From the NCBI RefSeq assembly GCF_003268275.1, contig NZ_QLYR01000002.1:277364-341363 (forward strand): 64,000 nucleotides of DNA, in the 5' to 3' direction. Within the stretch, counting starts at the first letter, position 1; every line of letters begins with the position of its first letter. This document shows, piece after piece, positions 34,852 to 42,977 of this stretch. The translations under genes and the position numbers were made by a program. Below the pieces are notes generated by a model. It was not told the origin of the DNA and made no database searches. It was given only the letters and a program-made list of their open reading frames with translations. Source of the stretch: Hydrogeniiclostridium mannosilyticum. GTDB lineage: Bacteria; Bacillota; Clostridia; Oscillospirales; Acutalibacteraceae.

Positions 34852-34920
34852 TCAAGGGAAAAAGGAAGGAGGGCTTCCGAATGAAAGAAAAACAAGCTGC
34901 TTGTCTATATTCTTCAGCAT
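34852..34920 (-). CDS. 22-codon leader peptide of the ABC exporter
   Basis: ATG 34918-34920 follows GAGGAGGGG at seven bases. The 22-residue product starts MLKNIDKQLVF, is hydrophobic in the middle and ends GSPPSFFP before TGA, with a PP pair and a proline before the stop, both slow for ribosomes. It sits between a perfect promoter and an intrinsic terminator. The ribosome site (34922-34934) can pair almost completely with 34867-34878 inside the ORF. No membrane-toxin or export features. Best read as a regulatory leader peptide. A plain small protein remains possible. Confidence 0.6.
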   Translation of the reverse strand: MLKNIDKQLVFLSFGSPPSFFP

Positions 34921-34957
34921 TGGAAACCCCTCCTCTTATTTTTAGAGTCAGGTCCTT

Positions 34958-34986
34958 ATTATAGTTGTTTTGGGGGAGCTTGTCAA
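34958..34986 (-). promoter_or_regulatory. Promoter of the ABC exporter leader
   Basis: Minus strand perfect TTGACA (34981-34986), 17-bp spacer, perfect TATAAT (34958-34963). Confidence 0.9.
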
Positions 34987-35039
34987 TCTGTATTTTGAAA
35001 GGCCTTGCAGATTTGTAAGAATTCGTTCCGGTCCTTTTG

Positions 35040-35068
35040 TTGACTATAATTCCCCAAAGAGCTATAAT
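35040..35068 (+). promoter_or_regulatory. Promoter of the polysaccharide (wbp-type) operon
   Basis: TTGACT (35040-35045), 17-bp spacer, TATAAT (35063-35068). Divergent from the exporter leader promoter 54 bp away. Confidence 0.85.
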
Positions 35069-35141
35069 GTTAATATTAATGTGATTTATCAGGACATAAG
35101 CGTGTGGTATCATAAAAAATATATAAAAGGGAGGCTGCGCA

Positions 35142-35732
35142 TTGCCGGAGGAACCAGCTTTTTTTGTGCACGAAAGCGCCTGTGTGGACGAGGGCGCCGT
35201 AATTGGCAGCGGAACAAAGATCTGGCATTTTTCCCATGTCAGCGCGGCGGCGAAAATCGGCGCGCACTGCAACATTGGCCAAAATGTTTATGTGGCTCCC
35301 CATGTAGTGGTGGGGGATTACTGTAAAATTCAGAATAATGTCAGCCTTTATGACGGGGTGGAGCTGGCCGACTACGTTTTTTGCGGGCCCTCCATGGTTT
35401 TTACCAATGTGCTGCGGCCCCGCTGTAAATTTCCGCAGGCGGGCCATGCCTTTTATCAGAAAACCCCGGTCGGGGAGGGCGCGAGCATCGGGGCAAACGC
35501 CACCGTGGTCTGCGGCCACCGGATCGGAAAAAATAGCTTTATTGCCGCGGGCAGTGTGGTGACGGCAGACGTGCCGGACCATGCGCTGATGGTGGGCGTC
35601 CCGGCGCGGCAGAAGGGCTGGGTCTGCGCGTGCGGGGAGCTGCTCACGCAGGCGCTGTACTGTCCGCGCTGCGGGCGGCGGTATGCGAGAGCGGCGCACG
35701 GCCTGGCGGAAGAAACGGACGGAAGGGGTTGA
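35142..35732 (+). CDS. wbpD: UDP-2-acetamido-3-amino-2,3-dideoxyglucuronate N-acetyltransferase (WbpD/WlbB-type)
   Basis: 196 aa from a TTG at 35142, with AAAGGGAGG upstream. Left-handed beta-helix hexapeptide repeats: VHESACVDEGAVIGSGTKIWHFSHVSAAAKIGAHCNIGQNV, ending GKNSFIAAGSVVTADVPDHALMVGVPARQKGWVC, the hallmark of WbpD/WlbB. A C-terminal zinc ribbon (CACGELL...CPRCGRRY) is appended, as in several homologues. It acetylates the 3-amino group. First gene of the operon; 5 bp to the aminotransferase. Confidence 0.9.
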   Translation: MPEEPAFFVHESACVDEGAVIGSGTKIWHFSHVSAAAKIGAHCNIGQNVYVAPHVVVGDYCKIQNNVSLYDGVELADYVFCGPSMVFTNVLRPRCKFPQAGHAFYQKTPVGEGASIGANATVVCGHRIGKNSFIAAGSVVTADVPDHALMVGVPARQKGWVCACGELLTQALYCPRCGRRYARAAHGLAEETDGRG

Positions 35733-35737
35733 GAGCA

Positions 35738-36865
35738 ATGAAGATGGCTTATAATGACCTTTCCGCGCAATATCAGCACTTGAAAAAGGAAATCGATGCA
35801 GGGATTGCAGCGGTCATTGAACATACACAGTTCATTTCCGGCCCGCAGGTTGAAGAGCTGGAGCAGGCCCTCTGCCGCTATACGGGACGGCGCTACTGCG
35901 TTACGGTCAGCAGCGGTACGGCGGCGCTGCTGATGGCCCTGATGGCCTTGGGGATCGGGCCGGGGGATGCGGTCTTTGTGCCGGATTTCACCTTTTTCGC
36001 CACCAGTGAGGCAGTGAGCCTGCTGGGGGCGGAGCCGGTTTTCTGCGATGTGCTTGCGGACACCTTTAACCTGGACCCGGAGTCCCTGCGGGCTCAGGTG
36101 CGCCGGGCCAAAAAGGCGGGAAGACTGAAGCCGCGCGCGGTCATAGCGGTAGATCTTTACGGGCTGCCGGCCGATTACCCCGCGATTGAGGCGGTGTGCC
36201 GGGAGGAGGGGCTGATCCTCATAGAGGATGCCGCGCAGGGTTTTGGCGGAGAACTGGCAGGCCGGAAGGCCTGCGGCTTTGGCAAGCTTTCGTGCACCAG
36301 CTTTTTTCCGGCGAAGCCGCTGGGCTGTTATGGAGACGGCGGCGCAGTTTTTACCGATGAGGAACCGCTGTACCGGCTCCTGTGCTCTCTGCGCGTGCAT
36401 GGAAAGGGCGCCGATAAATACGAGAATATCCGTTTGGGCCTGAACGCCCGCTTGGATACACTGCAGGCGGCCGTTTTGCTGCCGAAGCTGGCGGCCTTCG
36501 ACGCGGAAAATGAAACGCGCAACCGGGCCGCGGCGCTTTACAGCAGCCTGCTTGCGGGCAGCGCCTTTTCCCCGCCGGGCGTGCCGGCCGGTTATCGCTC
36601 CAGCTGGGCGCAGTACACGGTGCGGGCCGGCAGCGAGGAGGAGCGGGCCGCAGCGCGCAGCCGCTTGGAGGCAGCGGAAATTCCCACAATGGTTTATTAC
36701 CCGGTTCCGCTGCATCTGCAAAAGGCCTATGCCGGCCTCGGTGGAAAAGCGGGTGACTGTCCGGTTGCCGAGCGCCTCTGTAAAACGGTGTTCAGTCTGC
36801 CTATGCATGGCTACCTGGCGCCCGAGGCTGTCCGCCAGGTGGCTGCGGCGCTTCTGCGGCGCTGA
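35738..36865 (+). CDS. wbpE: DegT/DnrJ/EryC1-type 3-aminotransferase (WbpE/WlbC-type)
   Basis: 375 aa from ATG 35738; a much longer frame upstream overlaps the preceding gene and is not conserved. MKMAYNDLSAQYQHLKKEIDAGIAAVIEHTQFISGPQVEELEQAL, SGTAALLMALMALGIGPGDAVFVPDFTFFATSEAV, VDLYGLPADYPAIE, EDAAQGFGGELAGRKACGFG, and the PLP lysine in SFFPAKPLGCYGDGGA near residue 194. Transfers an amino group to C3 of UDP-3-keto-GlcNAc-uronate. The stop codon lies in a 16-bp tandem repeat (36851-36898). Confidence 0.92.
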   Translation: MKMAYNDLSAQYQHLKKEIDAGIAAVIEHTQFISGPQVEELEQALCRYTGRRYCVTVSSGTAALLMALMALGIGPGDAVFVPDFTFFATSEAVSLLGAEPVFCDVLADTFNLDPESLRAQVRRAKKAGRLKPRAVIAVDLYGLPADYPAIEAVCREEGLILIEDAAQGFGGELAGRKACGFGKLSCTSFFPAKPLGCYGDGGAVFTDEEPLYRLLCSLRVHGKGADKYENIRLGLNARLDTLQAAVLLPKLAAFDAENETRNRAAALYSSLLAGSAFSPPGVPAGYRSSWAQYTVRAGSEEERAAARSRLEAAEIPTMVYYPVPLHLQKAYAGLGGKAGDCPVAERLCKTVFSLPMHGYLAPEAVRQVAAALLRR

Positions 36866-36898
36866 ACTTCTGCGGCGCTGAATGTCTGCGAAGCTGAA
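36851..36898 (+). repeat. Three 16-bp tandem repeats across the end of wbpE
   Basis: Copies CTTCTGCGGCGCTGAA at 36851-36866 and 36867-36882, and a diverged TGTCTGCGAAGCTGAA at 36883-36898. Each carries an in-frame-like TGA, the first being the wbpE stop. Confidence 0.8.
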
Positions 36899-36924
36899 AT
36901 AATGATAGATTGGAAAGAAAGCGT

Positions 36925-38244
36925 ATGACAGGTTTAAAAACAGTCATTTTAGATAAGATCAGCCGTTGCGAAGCGGTGGTGGGCGTCATCGGTTTGGGCT
37001 ATGTGGGGCTCCCCTTGGCAGTGGAAATGGCGGAGGCCGGTTACCGTACCATTGGCTTCGATGTCCAGCGGAAAAAGGTTGACGCGGTAAACGCGGGACA
37101 GAATTACATCGGCGATATTGTAGGCAATACGCTGAAGGAGGTCGTGGAGGAGGGCAAGCTCTCTGCAACCTCTGATTTTGACTTTATCCGCGATGTGGAC
37201 GCTGTGTTGATATGCGTCCCGACTCCGCTGGATCAATACCAGCAGCCCGACATCAGCTATGTCAAAAATTCCACCGAGTCGGTGGCCCGGCGCCTGCACC
37301 GGGGTATGCTGGTGGTGCTGGAGTCCACCACCTACCCGGGAACGACGGAGGAGCTGCTGAAGCCGATCCTGGAAAGCAGCGGGCTCAGGTGCGGCGAGGA
37401 CTTTTACCTTGCCTTCTCCCCGGAGCGGGTGGACCCCGGCAACAAGACCTACCGCACCAAAAACACCCCTAAGGTTGTCGGCGGTGTGGGCCAGGAGGCT
37501 ACCGCGGTCGCGGCGGCCCTGTACCGCAACGTGCTTTCCGGCGGTGTATATGAGGTGTCCTCCCCCGCGGTGGCGGAGATGGAAAAGCTGCTGGAAAATA
37601 CCTACCGCAACATCAATATCGGCCTGGCCAATGAAATGGCCATCATCTGCAACCGGATGGGGATCAATGTGTGGGAGGTCATCGATGCGGCGAAAACAAA
37701 GCCCTACGGCTTTCAGGCCTTTTACCCAGGCCCGGGCCTGGGCGGGCACTGCATTCCGCTGGACCCGTTCTACCTTACCTGGAAGGCCAGGGAATATGAC
37801 TACCATACCCGCTTGATTGAGACCTCCGGAGAGATTAATACTGCGATGCCGGAATATGTGGTCGATCGTGCCATGAAGGTCCTTAATAAAAATAGAACCG
37901 CCATGAACGGCGCCCGGGTGCTGGTGCTCGGCGTTGCCTATAAGGCGGATATCGACGACTGCCGTGAATCCCCGGCCCTCCATGTGCTGGAGCATTTGGA
38001 GCGGGAGGGGGCGCTGGTGTCCTACTACGACCCCTACATCCCCGAGGTGCGCCATAAGGGCAGAATCTACCGGGGGGAGGCGGCCTTGACGGATGAGCTG
38101 CTGCAGAGCGCGGATATTGCCATCATCTGTACGGCGCACGCGGCGTTTGACTATGAACGAATCCAGCGGCTTTCAAAGGAGGTTTTTGACACCCGCAACG
38201 CCATGCGGGACGTCAAAGACCGTTCCAATATCGAACTGCTGTAA
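36925..38244 (+). CDS. wbpA: UDP-N-acetylglucosamine 6-dehydrogenase (WbpA-type)
   Basis: 439 aa from ATG 36925 (GGAAAGAAAG upstream); a TTG five codons earlier is the alternative. Rossmann GVIGLGYVGLPLAVEMAEAG, SESTTYPGTT-type block (VLESTTYPGTTEELL), FSPERVDPGN, and the catalytic cysteine in GPGLGGHCIPLDPFYL (~276). The sequence is of the nucleotide-sugar dehydrogenase type that acts on UDP-HexNAc, in keeping with its neighbours. It performs two NAD-dependent oxidations of UDP-GlcNAc to the uronate. Confidence 0.93.
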   Translation: MTGLKTVILDKISRCEAVVGVIGLGYVGLPLAVEMAEAGYRTIGFDVQRKKVDAVNAGQNYIGDIVGNTLKEVVEEGKLSATSDFDFIRDVDAVLICVPTPLDQYQQPDISYVKNSTESVARRLHRGMLVVLESTTYPGTTEELLKPILESSGLRCGEDFYLAFSPERVDPGNKTYRTKNTPKVVGGVGQEATAVAAALYRNVLSGGVYEVSSPAVAEMEKLLENTYRNINIGLANEMAIICNRMGINVWEVIDAAKTKPYGFQAFYPGPGLGGHCIPLDPFYLTWKAREYDYHTRLIETSGEINTAMPEYVVDRAMKVLNKNRTAMNGARVLVLGVAYKADIDDCRESPALHVLEHLEREGALVSYYDPYIPEVRHKGRIYRGEAALTDELLQSADIAIICTAHAAFDYERIQRLSKEVFDTRNAMRDVKDRSNIELL

Positions 38245-38305
38245 AAGCCCCGCAAAATTTAGGTGAAAACGCCCCGGCGCGTTTTGCGAAAGGGAGAGAG
38301 AATGG

Positions 38306-39409
38306 ATGAATCGGTTCCGTTTGATGCTGATCGGCTGCGGCCGGATTTCCAAAAACCATATTGCCGCGGCCGCCGCCAACAATGAGCTTTGCGAGCTGTC
38401 GGCCCTGTGCGACCCGGTGGTAGAAAACGCGGAGAAGCAAGCGGAGCGCTACCGGGAGCTTACCGGCAGCCGCCCGCCGGTTTTCGCCGGCTACCGCGAA
38501 GCCTTGGACGCTGTGCGTCCCGACGTGTGCGTCATTGCCACGGAAAGCGGCCTGCACGCGGAGATTGCGCGCGCATGTATTGCCCAGGGCAGGCATGTCC
38601 TGGTGGAAAAGCCGGTTGCCCTAAGCACCGCCGATGCGGAGGCCATGGTGCGTGAGGCGGAGGCAAAGGGGGTAACGCTCGGCGTCTGCCACCAAAACCG
38701 TTTTAACCCGCCGGTGCAGGAGCTGCGCCGCGCGCTGGATGCCGGGCGCTTTGGGCGGCTGGTCAACGGTACGGCGCGCATTTTGTGGAACCGTACCATG
38801 CCCTACTATGAGCAGGCGCCGTGGCGCGGCACTTGGGCGCAGGACGGCGGTACCCTGATGAACCAGTGCATCCATGGCATTGACCTGCTGCAATGGTCCC
38901 TGGGCGGCGAGCCGGAAACCGTCATGGCGATGACGGGCAATTTTCTCCGCGACATTGAGGCGGAGGACTTCGGCGCGGTACTGGTGCGCTTTAAAAATGG
39001 CGCGATCGGAATCATTGAGGGGACGGCCTGCGTCTACCCAAAAAATCTGGAGGAGACGCTCTCTGTTTTTGGAGAAACGGGCGCCGCGGTGATCGGCGGC
39101 CTGGCTGTCAACCGTGTGCAGACCTGGAATTTTGCCGAGGCGGCCCCGCAGGACGAGGCGGTCGCGGCGCTTACTGGAAAGGATCCCAGCGATGTTTACG
39201 GCAGCGGGCACACGGCCCTGTACCGGGACTATCTTACCGCGGTACAGCAGGGGCGTGATCCGCTTGTGACCGGGCGCGAGGGTATGAAGGCGATGAAGAT
39301 AATTCTGGCGGCCTATCAAAGCCAGAAAACAGGCCTGCCCGTAGCGCTTGACGGCCTGAATTTTTCGACGCTGGACATGGATAACAGGGATGTGCGGGTC
39401 AAAGACTAA
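38306..39409 (+). CDS. wbpB: UDP-GlcNAc-uronate 3-dehydrogenase (WbpB/WlbA-type, Gfo/Idh/MocA)
   Basis: 367 aa; start ATG 38306 with AAAGGGAGAG upstream. NAD site MLIGCGRISKNHIAAAAANNEL, HVLVEKPVALSTADAEAMV with the EKP motif, GVCHQNRFNPPVQEL, the DGGTLMNQCIHGIDLLQWSLGG catalytic block. This is the oxidase that makes the 3-keto intermediate and, with WbpE, recycles NADH through 2-oxoglutarate in Pseudomonas. Fits exactly between wbpA and the epimerase. Confidence 0.92.
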   Translation: MNRFRLMLIGCGRISKNHIAAAAANNELCELSALCDPVVENAEKQAERYRELTGSRPPVFAGYREALDAVRPDVCVIATESGLHAEIARACIAQGRHVLVEKPVALSTADAEAMVREAEAKGVTLGVCHQNRFNPPVQELRRALDAGRFGRLVNGTARILWNRTMPYYEQAPWRGTWAQDGGTLMNQCIHGIDLLQWSLGGEPETVMAMTGNFLRDIEAEDFGAVLVRFKNGAIGIIEGTACVYPKNLEETLSVFGETGAAVIGGLAVNRVQTWNFAEAAPQDEAVAALTGKDPSDVYGSGHTALYRDYLTAVQQGRDPLVTGREGMKAMKIILAAYQSQKTGLPVALDGLNFSTLDMDNRDVRVKD

Positions 39410-39511
39410 GAGCAGGGCGGCCCGCCAAACCCGGCGGACAGGGGAAACGGACAGGCTGTGCGTTTCAAAGAGGGGCTTCCTCAAACAGAAAGGACGGTTG
39501 ATGGCCGGTTT

Positions 39512-40621
39512 ATGAAAATTGTAACCATTGTAGGCGCACGCCCGCAATTTATCAAGGCCTCTGTTGTCTCCGCGGCCCTACGGGGAAAATGCGGGGAAAT
39601 ATTGGTGCATACCGGCCAGCATTATGATGCCAACATGTCGGATGTATTTTTCCAGCAGCTGGATCTGCCTGCGCCCGCCTACCACTTAAATGTGGGCTCG
39701 GGTACCCACGCCCGGCAGACGGGTGAGATCCTCATGCGTACAGAGGAGGTCCTGCTCAAGGAAAAGCCGGATAAAGTCATGGTGTACGGCGACACCAACT
39801 CCACGCTTGCCGGCGCGCTGGCGGCATCGAAGCTGCACATTCCGGTAGCGCATGTGGAGGCGGGGCTGCGCTCGCATAACCGGCGGATGCCGGAGGAGCA
39901 AAACCGCATCCTCACCGACCATATTTCTACGCAGCTGTTCTGCCCGACGCTGACGGCGGTGGAACAGCTCGCAGCGGAGGGAATCCGCGGCGGTGTGGCG
40001 ATGACGGGGGACGTGATGCTGGACACCGTTACCCATTACCTGAAAAAGGCCCGGCAGATGCCCGGCTTTCAAAAGATATATACGGACAACGGCGTACAGC
40101 CGAAGGCATATTACCTGGCTACGCTGCATCGCGCGGAAACAACCGACGGCGGCGAGGCCGTGATGCACGAGATTTTTTCAGCCTTTGAGGCTCTGGACTG
40201 CCCGGTGGTTTTTCCGGTGCATCCGCGCACCCGCCCGTTGGCCCAGCAGGTGATTGCCGGGCAGGCGTTCCATAATATCCGCCTGATTGAGCCCGTGGGG
40301 TATTTCGACATGTTGCTGCTGACCAGCGGGGCCCGCGGTGTGCTGACGGATTCCGGCGGCCTGCAAAAGGAGGCCTATTTTATGGAAACGCCCTGCGTAA
40401 CGCTGAGAAGTGAGACGGAGTGGCTTGAAACGCTGGAGGGCGGCTGGAATGTGCTGGCGGCAATGGACCGGGACGACATCCTGCAAAAGGTCCGCCGGCC
40501 TGCCCCGGACCCCGCCGCGTTGGCCAGGCGTCCCTTCGGGGACGGCCGGGCCGCTGAAAAAATAGCGGGGCTGCTGGTTTCACGTGAGCTCGAAGAAGGC
40601 CGCGGGCGTTCAAAAGGATGA
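39512..40621 (+). CDS. wbpI: Non-hydrolysing UDP-N-acetylglucosamine-type 2-epimerase (WbpI/WecB family)
   Basis: 369 aa from ATG 39512, where family similarity starts (MKIVTIVGARPQFIKASVV). The only clear ribosome site (AGAAAGGACGG, 39487-39497) is rather far, and a GTG at 39458 would give 18 extra residues, so the start is uncertain. Family motifs: VHTGQHYDANMSDVFF, VYGDTNSTLAGALAA, HVEAGLRSHNRRMPEEQNRIL, TDSGGLQKEAYF. In this operon the likely substrate is UDP-2,3-diacetamido-glucuronate, giving the manno isomer (WbpI role) rather than UDP-GlcNAc. Confidence 0.88.
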   Translation: MKIVTIVGARPQFIKASVVSAALRGKCGEILVHTGQHYDANMSDVFFQQLDLPAPAYHLNVGSGTHARQTGEILMRTEEVLLKEKPDKVMVYGDTNSTLAGALAASKLHIPVAHVEAGLRSHNRRMPEEQNRILTDHISTQLFCPTLTAVEQLAAEGIRGGVAMTGDVMLDTVTHYLKKARQMPGFQKIYTDNGVQPKAYYLATLHRAETTDGGEAVMHEIFSAFEALDCPVVFPVHPRTRPLAQQVIAGQAFHNIRLIEPVGYFDMLLLTSGARGVLTDSGGLQKEAYFMETPCVTLRSETEWLETLEGGWNVLAAMDRDDILQKVRRPAPDPAALARRPFGDGRAAEKIAGLLVSRELEEGRGRSKG

Positions 40622-40642
40622 ATTTCTGAATAGAGGGAATAC

Positions 40643-41902
40643 ATGAACATTTTACTCATCAATCATTATGCCGGGGGCACGACGCAGGGGATGGAATTTC
40701 GCCCGTTCTATATGGCTAAGCGCTGGGTAGCCCAGGGCCACCGGGTAACGCTGGCAGCCAGCTCTTTTTCTCATCTGCGTACAAAAAATCCGGATTTACA
40801 GGGTAAAAAGTATATGGTGGAGGAAATCGAAGGCGTTCGCTACTTCTGGATTGCCGGGAATGCCTACCAGGGCAACGGCATGGGGCGCATTCGCAATATG
40901 CTTTCTTTCCTGCGCGGGCTCAACCGTTACCAGGAGGAGCTGGCAGACGGCGGCCCCGATGTGGTGATTGCCTCGTCAACCTATCCGCTCGATTTTTACC
41001 CGGCCAGAAAAATAGCCCGGCGCTATAACGCTATGCTGATTTATGAGGTGCACGACCTGTGGCCCCTCAGCCCCATGGAGCTGGGCGGCATGAGCCCGCG
41101 CCACCCCTACATCCGGGTGATGCAGCGCGCGGAAAATGATTGCTGCCGCGACTGCGATTATATTGTGTCCATTCTTCCCTGCGCGAAGGAGCATTTCATT
41201 GAACACGGCATGAAGCCTGAAAAATTTGTCTGTATTCCCAACGGTATTGTCAAGGAGGACTGGGAGCGGCCTCAGTCCGAGGAACCGCCCGTTTACCGGG
41301 AGCTGTTCGACGGCTTTAAGCGGGACGGCTATTTCCTCATCGGTTATACGGGCGCGCATGGCGTGGCCAACGCGCTGGACAGCTTTCTGGAGGCCGGTGA
41401 AAAGCTGCGCGGAGAAAGGATTAAGCTGGTTTTGGTGGGCCGGGGGCAGGAGCGGGAGCGCCTGGTGCAAAAGGTGAAGGACCTGAACCTGGAGAAACAG
41501 GTGGTGATGCTGCCCGCGGTGCGGCGGGATGCGATGCCCGGCCTGCTGGCACAATTCGATGCGCTCTACGTAGGCCTGCAGCGCCAACCCCTTTTTCGTT
41601 TCGGCGTGAGCCCCAATAAGCTCATGGACTATATGATGGCCGCCAAGCCGGTCCTGTTTGCCATTGAGGCCGGCAACGACATGGTCGCCGACGCGGGCTG
41701 CGGCATCTCCATTCCGCCGGAGGACAGCGGTGCCATCGCCGCCGCTGCGGTGCGGCTGTCCAAAATGCCGAAGGGGGAGCTTGAGGCAATGGGGCGGCGC
41801 GGCAGAGAATATATCCTGGCGCACCATGAATATGATGTTCTGGCACAGGAATTTTTAGAGGTGTTTTCGAGGCCCAAGATCGGTGGCGTTCATAAAAAAT
41901 AA
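40643..41902 (+). CDS. Glycosyltransferase family 4 (WbuB-like)
   Basis: 419 aa; GAGGGAATAC before ATG 40643. MNILLINHYAGGTTQGMEFRPFYMAKRWVAQGHRVTLAASS and IEGVRYFWIAGNAYQGNGMGRIRNMLSFL are typical of the WbuB/WbpH group; VCIPNGIVKEDW, LIGYTGAHGVANALDSFLEA, LVLVGRGQERERLVQ, VGLQRQPLFRFGVSPNKLMDYMMAAKPVLFAIEAG is the GT-B donor domain (E-x7-E-like end). It is the last gene of the operon and is the natural candidate to transfer the diacetamido-uronic acid, but the acceptor is unknown. No membrane helix. Confidence 0.88.
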   Translation: MNILLINHYAGGTTQGMEFRPFYMAKRWVAQGHRVTLAASSFSHLRTKNPDLQGKKYMVEEIEGVRYFWIAGNAYQGNGMGRIRNMLSFLRGLNRYQEELADGGPDVVIASSTYPLDFYPARKIARRYNAMLIYEVHDLWPLSPMELGGMSPRHPYIRVMQRAENDCCRDCDYIVSILPCAKEHFIEHGMKPEKFVCIPNGIVKEDWERPQSEEPPVYRELFDGFKRDGYFLIGYTGAHGVANALDSFLEAGEKLRGERIKLVLVGRGQERERLVQKVKDLNLEKQVVMLPAVRRDAMPGLLAQFDALYVGLQRQPLFRFGVSPNKLMDYMMAAKPVLFAIEAGNDMVADAGCGISIPPEDSGAIAAAAVRLSKMPKGELEAMGRRGREYILAHHEYDVLAQEFLEVFSRPKIGGVHKK

Positions 41903-41945
41903 ACAGCCGTAACAATTGTCATAACTGTTATGGCTGTTTATTTTT
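41901..41945. terminator. Bidirectional terminator between glycosyltransferase and desulfoferrodoxin
   Basis: AAACAGCCGTAACA (41901-41914) / TGTTATGGCTGTTT (41926-41939), followed by T-rich sequence. Confidence 0.85.
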
Positions 41946-41971
41946 TGTCTGTTATTTTGGATTTGCCCAGC

Positions 41972-42346
41972 TTATGCTTCCGCGCTCCAGAGGCCGTGCA
42001 GGTTGCAATATGCATAAGCGGCGACAGGTGCGTCCCCGTCCGCAAGCATGAATTTGCACTCCGGCGCCATGCCGGGGGCCAGCGCTTTGCACTGAACGCC
42101 CGCCGTGGTCTCCAGGGCAATCCATTCGATCCAGTGTTCAGCCAGCATTGGGTGGTCAACGCTGCCGACATGCACGGTGACCTCGCCGCCGTTTACCCGA
42201 ATGACCGGGATATGCTTTTCGTGGGCCGCCTCAACACTGCCGGGAACCAGCTCCTTCATCTTTTCGCCGCAGCAGACGATGGGTACGCCGTTGTCTCTGA
42301 CATAGGTGATGATGTTTCCGCAGTGGCTGCAAATGTAAAATTTCAT
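41972..42346 (-). CDS. dfx: Desulfoferrodoxin (superoxide reductase)
   Basis: 124 aa; GAAAGGAAG before ATG 42346. Two-iron form: N-terminal rubredoxin-like centre with four Cys (CSHC at 6-9, CC at 25-26), and the catalytic Fe(His)4Cys centre in EKHIPVIRV, DHPMLAEHWIEW and CNLHGLW. Reduces superoxide to peroxide in the cytoplasm without releasing oxygen, a hallmark of anaerobes. Monocistronic. May belong to the regulon of the Fur/PerR protein at 24593, but no box is obvious. Confidence 0.95.
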   Translation of the reverse strand: MKFYICSHCGNIITYVRDNGVPIVCCGEKMKELVPGSVEAAHEKHIPVIRVNGGEVTVHVGSVDHPMLAEHWIEWIALETTAGVQCKALAPGMAPECKFMLADGDAPVAAYAYCNLHGLWSAEA

Positions 42347-42460
42347 TTTACGCTTCCTTTCTCGTTGTCCGTTTAATTGGCCTGAATCAGTGCCACTCTT
42401 AGTTTAACACAAAAAATGAAGAATTTTCCATGTGGACCTATAAAAGTTTTGAAGATCTGT

Positions 42461-42811
42461 TTATAGCTCTTTTCTCATTACAAATTTCTTTTCAGTTTCA
42501 TAGCATTCAGAAAAGCCAAGGCGCTTATACAGCTGGATTGGCCCCATAAAATCATCTTCTGTATTGATAAATTCTTTGTTTGGGTAGGCTTCGACAATGT
42601 CAAAGCCATCGGCCTTCGCATCCTCACAAACGCGTTCAAGCAGCTGCCTGTCTTCGGCGTTTGAAAAATTTTCAAGCTCGCAGTTGGCGGCGCACCAGCA
42701 CACGCAGTAGCAGCGGTGCTCTGCTTGATTGGTTGAATGCGGCGTCGTGTCAAAAAAACGCAGGTATTCCTCAGCTAATTCCGGCACAAGCTTTTTAATC
42801 TCGAGATTCAT
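42461..42811 (-). pseudogene. GNAT acetyltransferase with internal deletion
   Basis: 116 aa, while the clostridial GNAT family it resembles is about 190. The N-terminus (MNLEIKKLVPELAEEYLRFFD... CYCVCWCAA) and the C-terminus (LLERVCEDAKADGFDIVEAYPNKEFINTEDDFMGPIQLYKRLGFSECYETEKKFVMRKEL) are preserved, but the middle, including the V-x-P-x-x-R-G-x-G acetyl-CoA loop, is missing and replaced by NCELENFSNAEDRQ. The frame is intact and has a good ribosome site (AAAGGAAGG). Without the CoA loop it cannot be an active acetyltransferase of the usual type. It is probably a dead gene formed by an in-frame deletion. Confidence 0.6.
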
Positions 42812-42977
42812 TTTATGGCCTTCCTTTGTAAATTTTATAATATAATAATTATGGTGATAAAAAGAAGGTTGTTATTTTATCCGAAGTGTGTAATAATCAC
42901 AAGAGTTCATGTTGTGCCGGGCAGTGGTTTATATTGGAAACGGCAAAGAAATCAATCCTGAAAAAGAGGCGGTTGTA

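Noticed and set aside
34852-34920. Reading the 22-codon ORF as a type I toxin
   Set aside because: It lacks a continuous membrane helix and basic tail, and no antisense promoter opposes it; the terminator and downstream exporter fit a leader peptide better.
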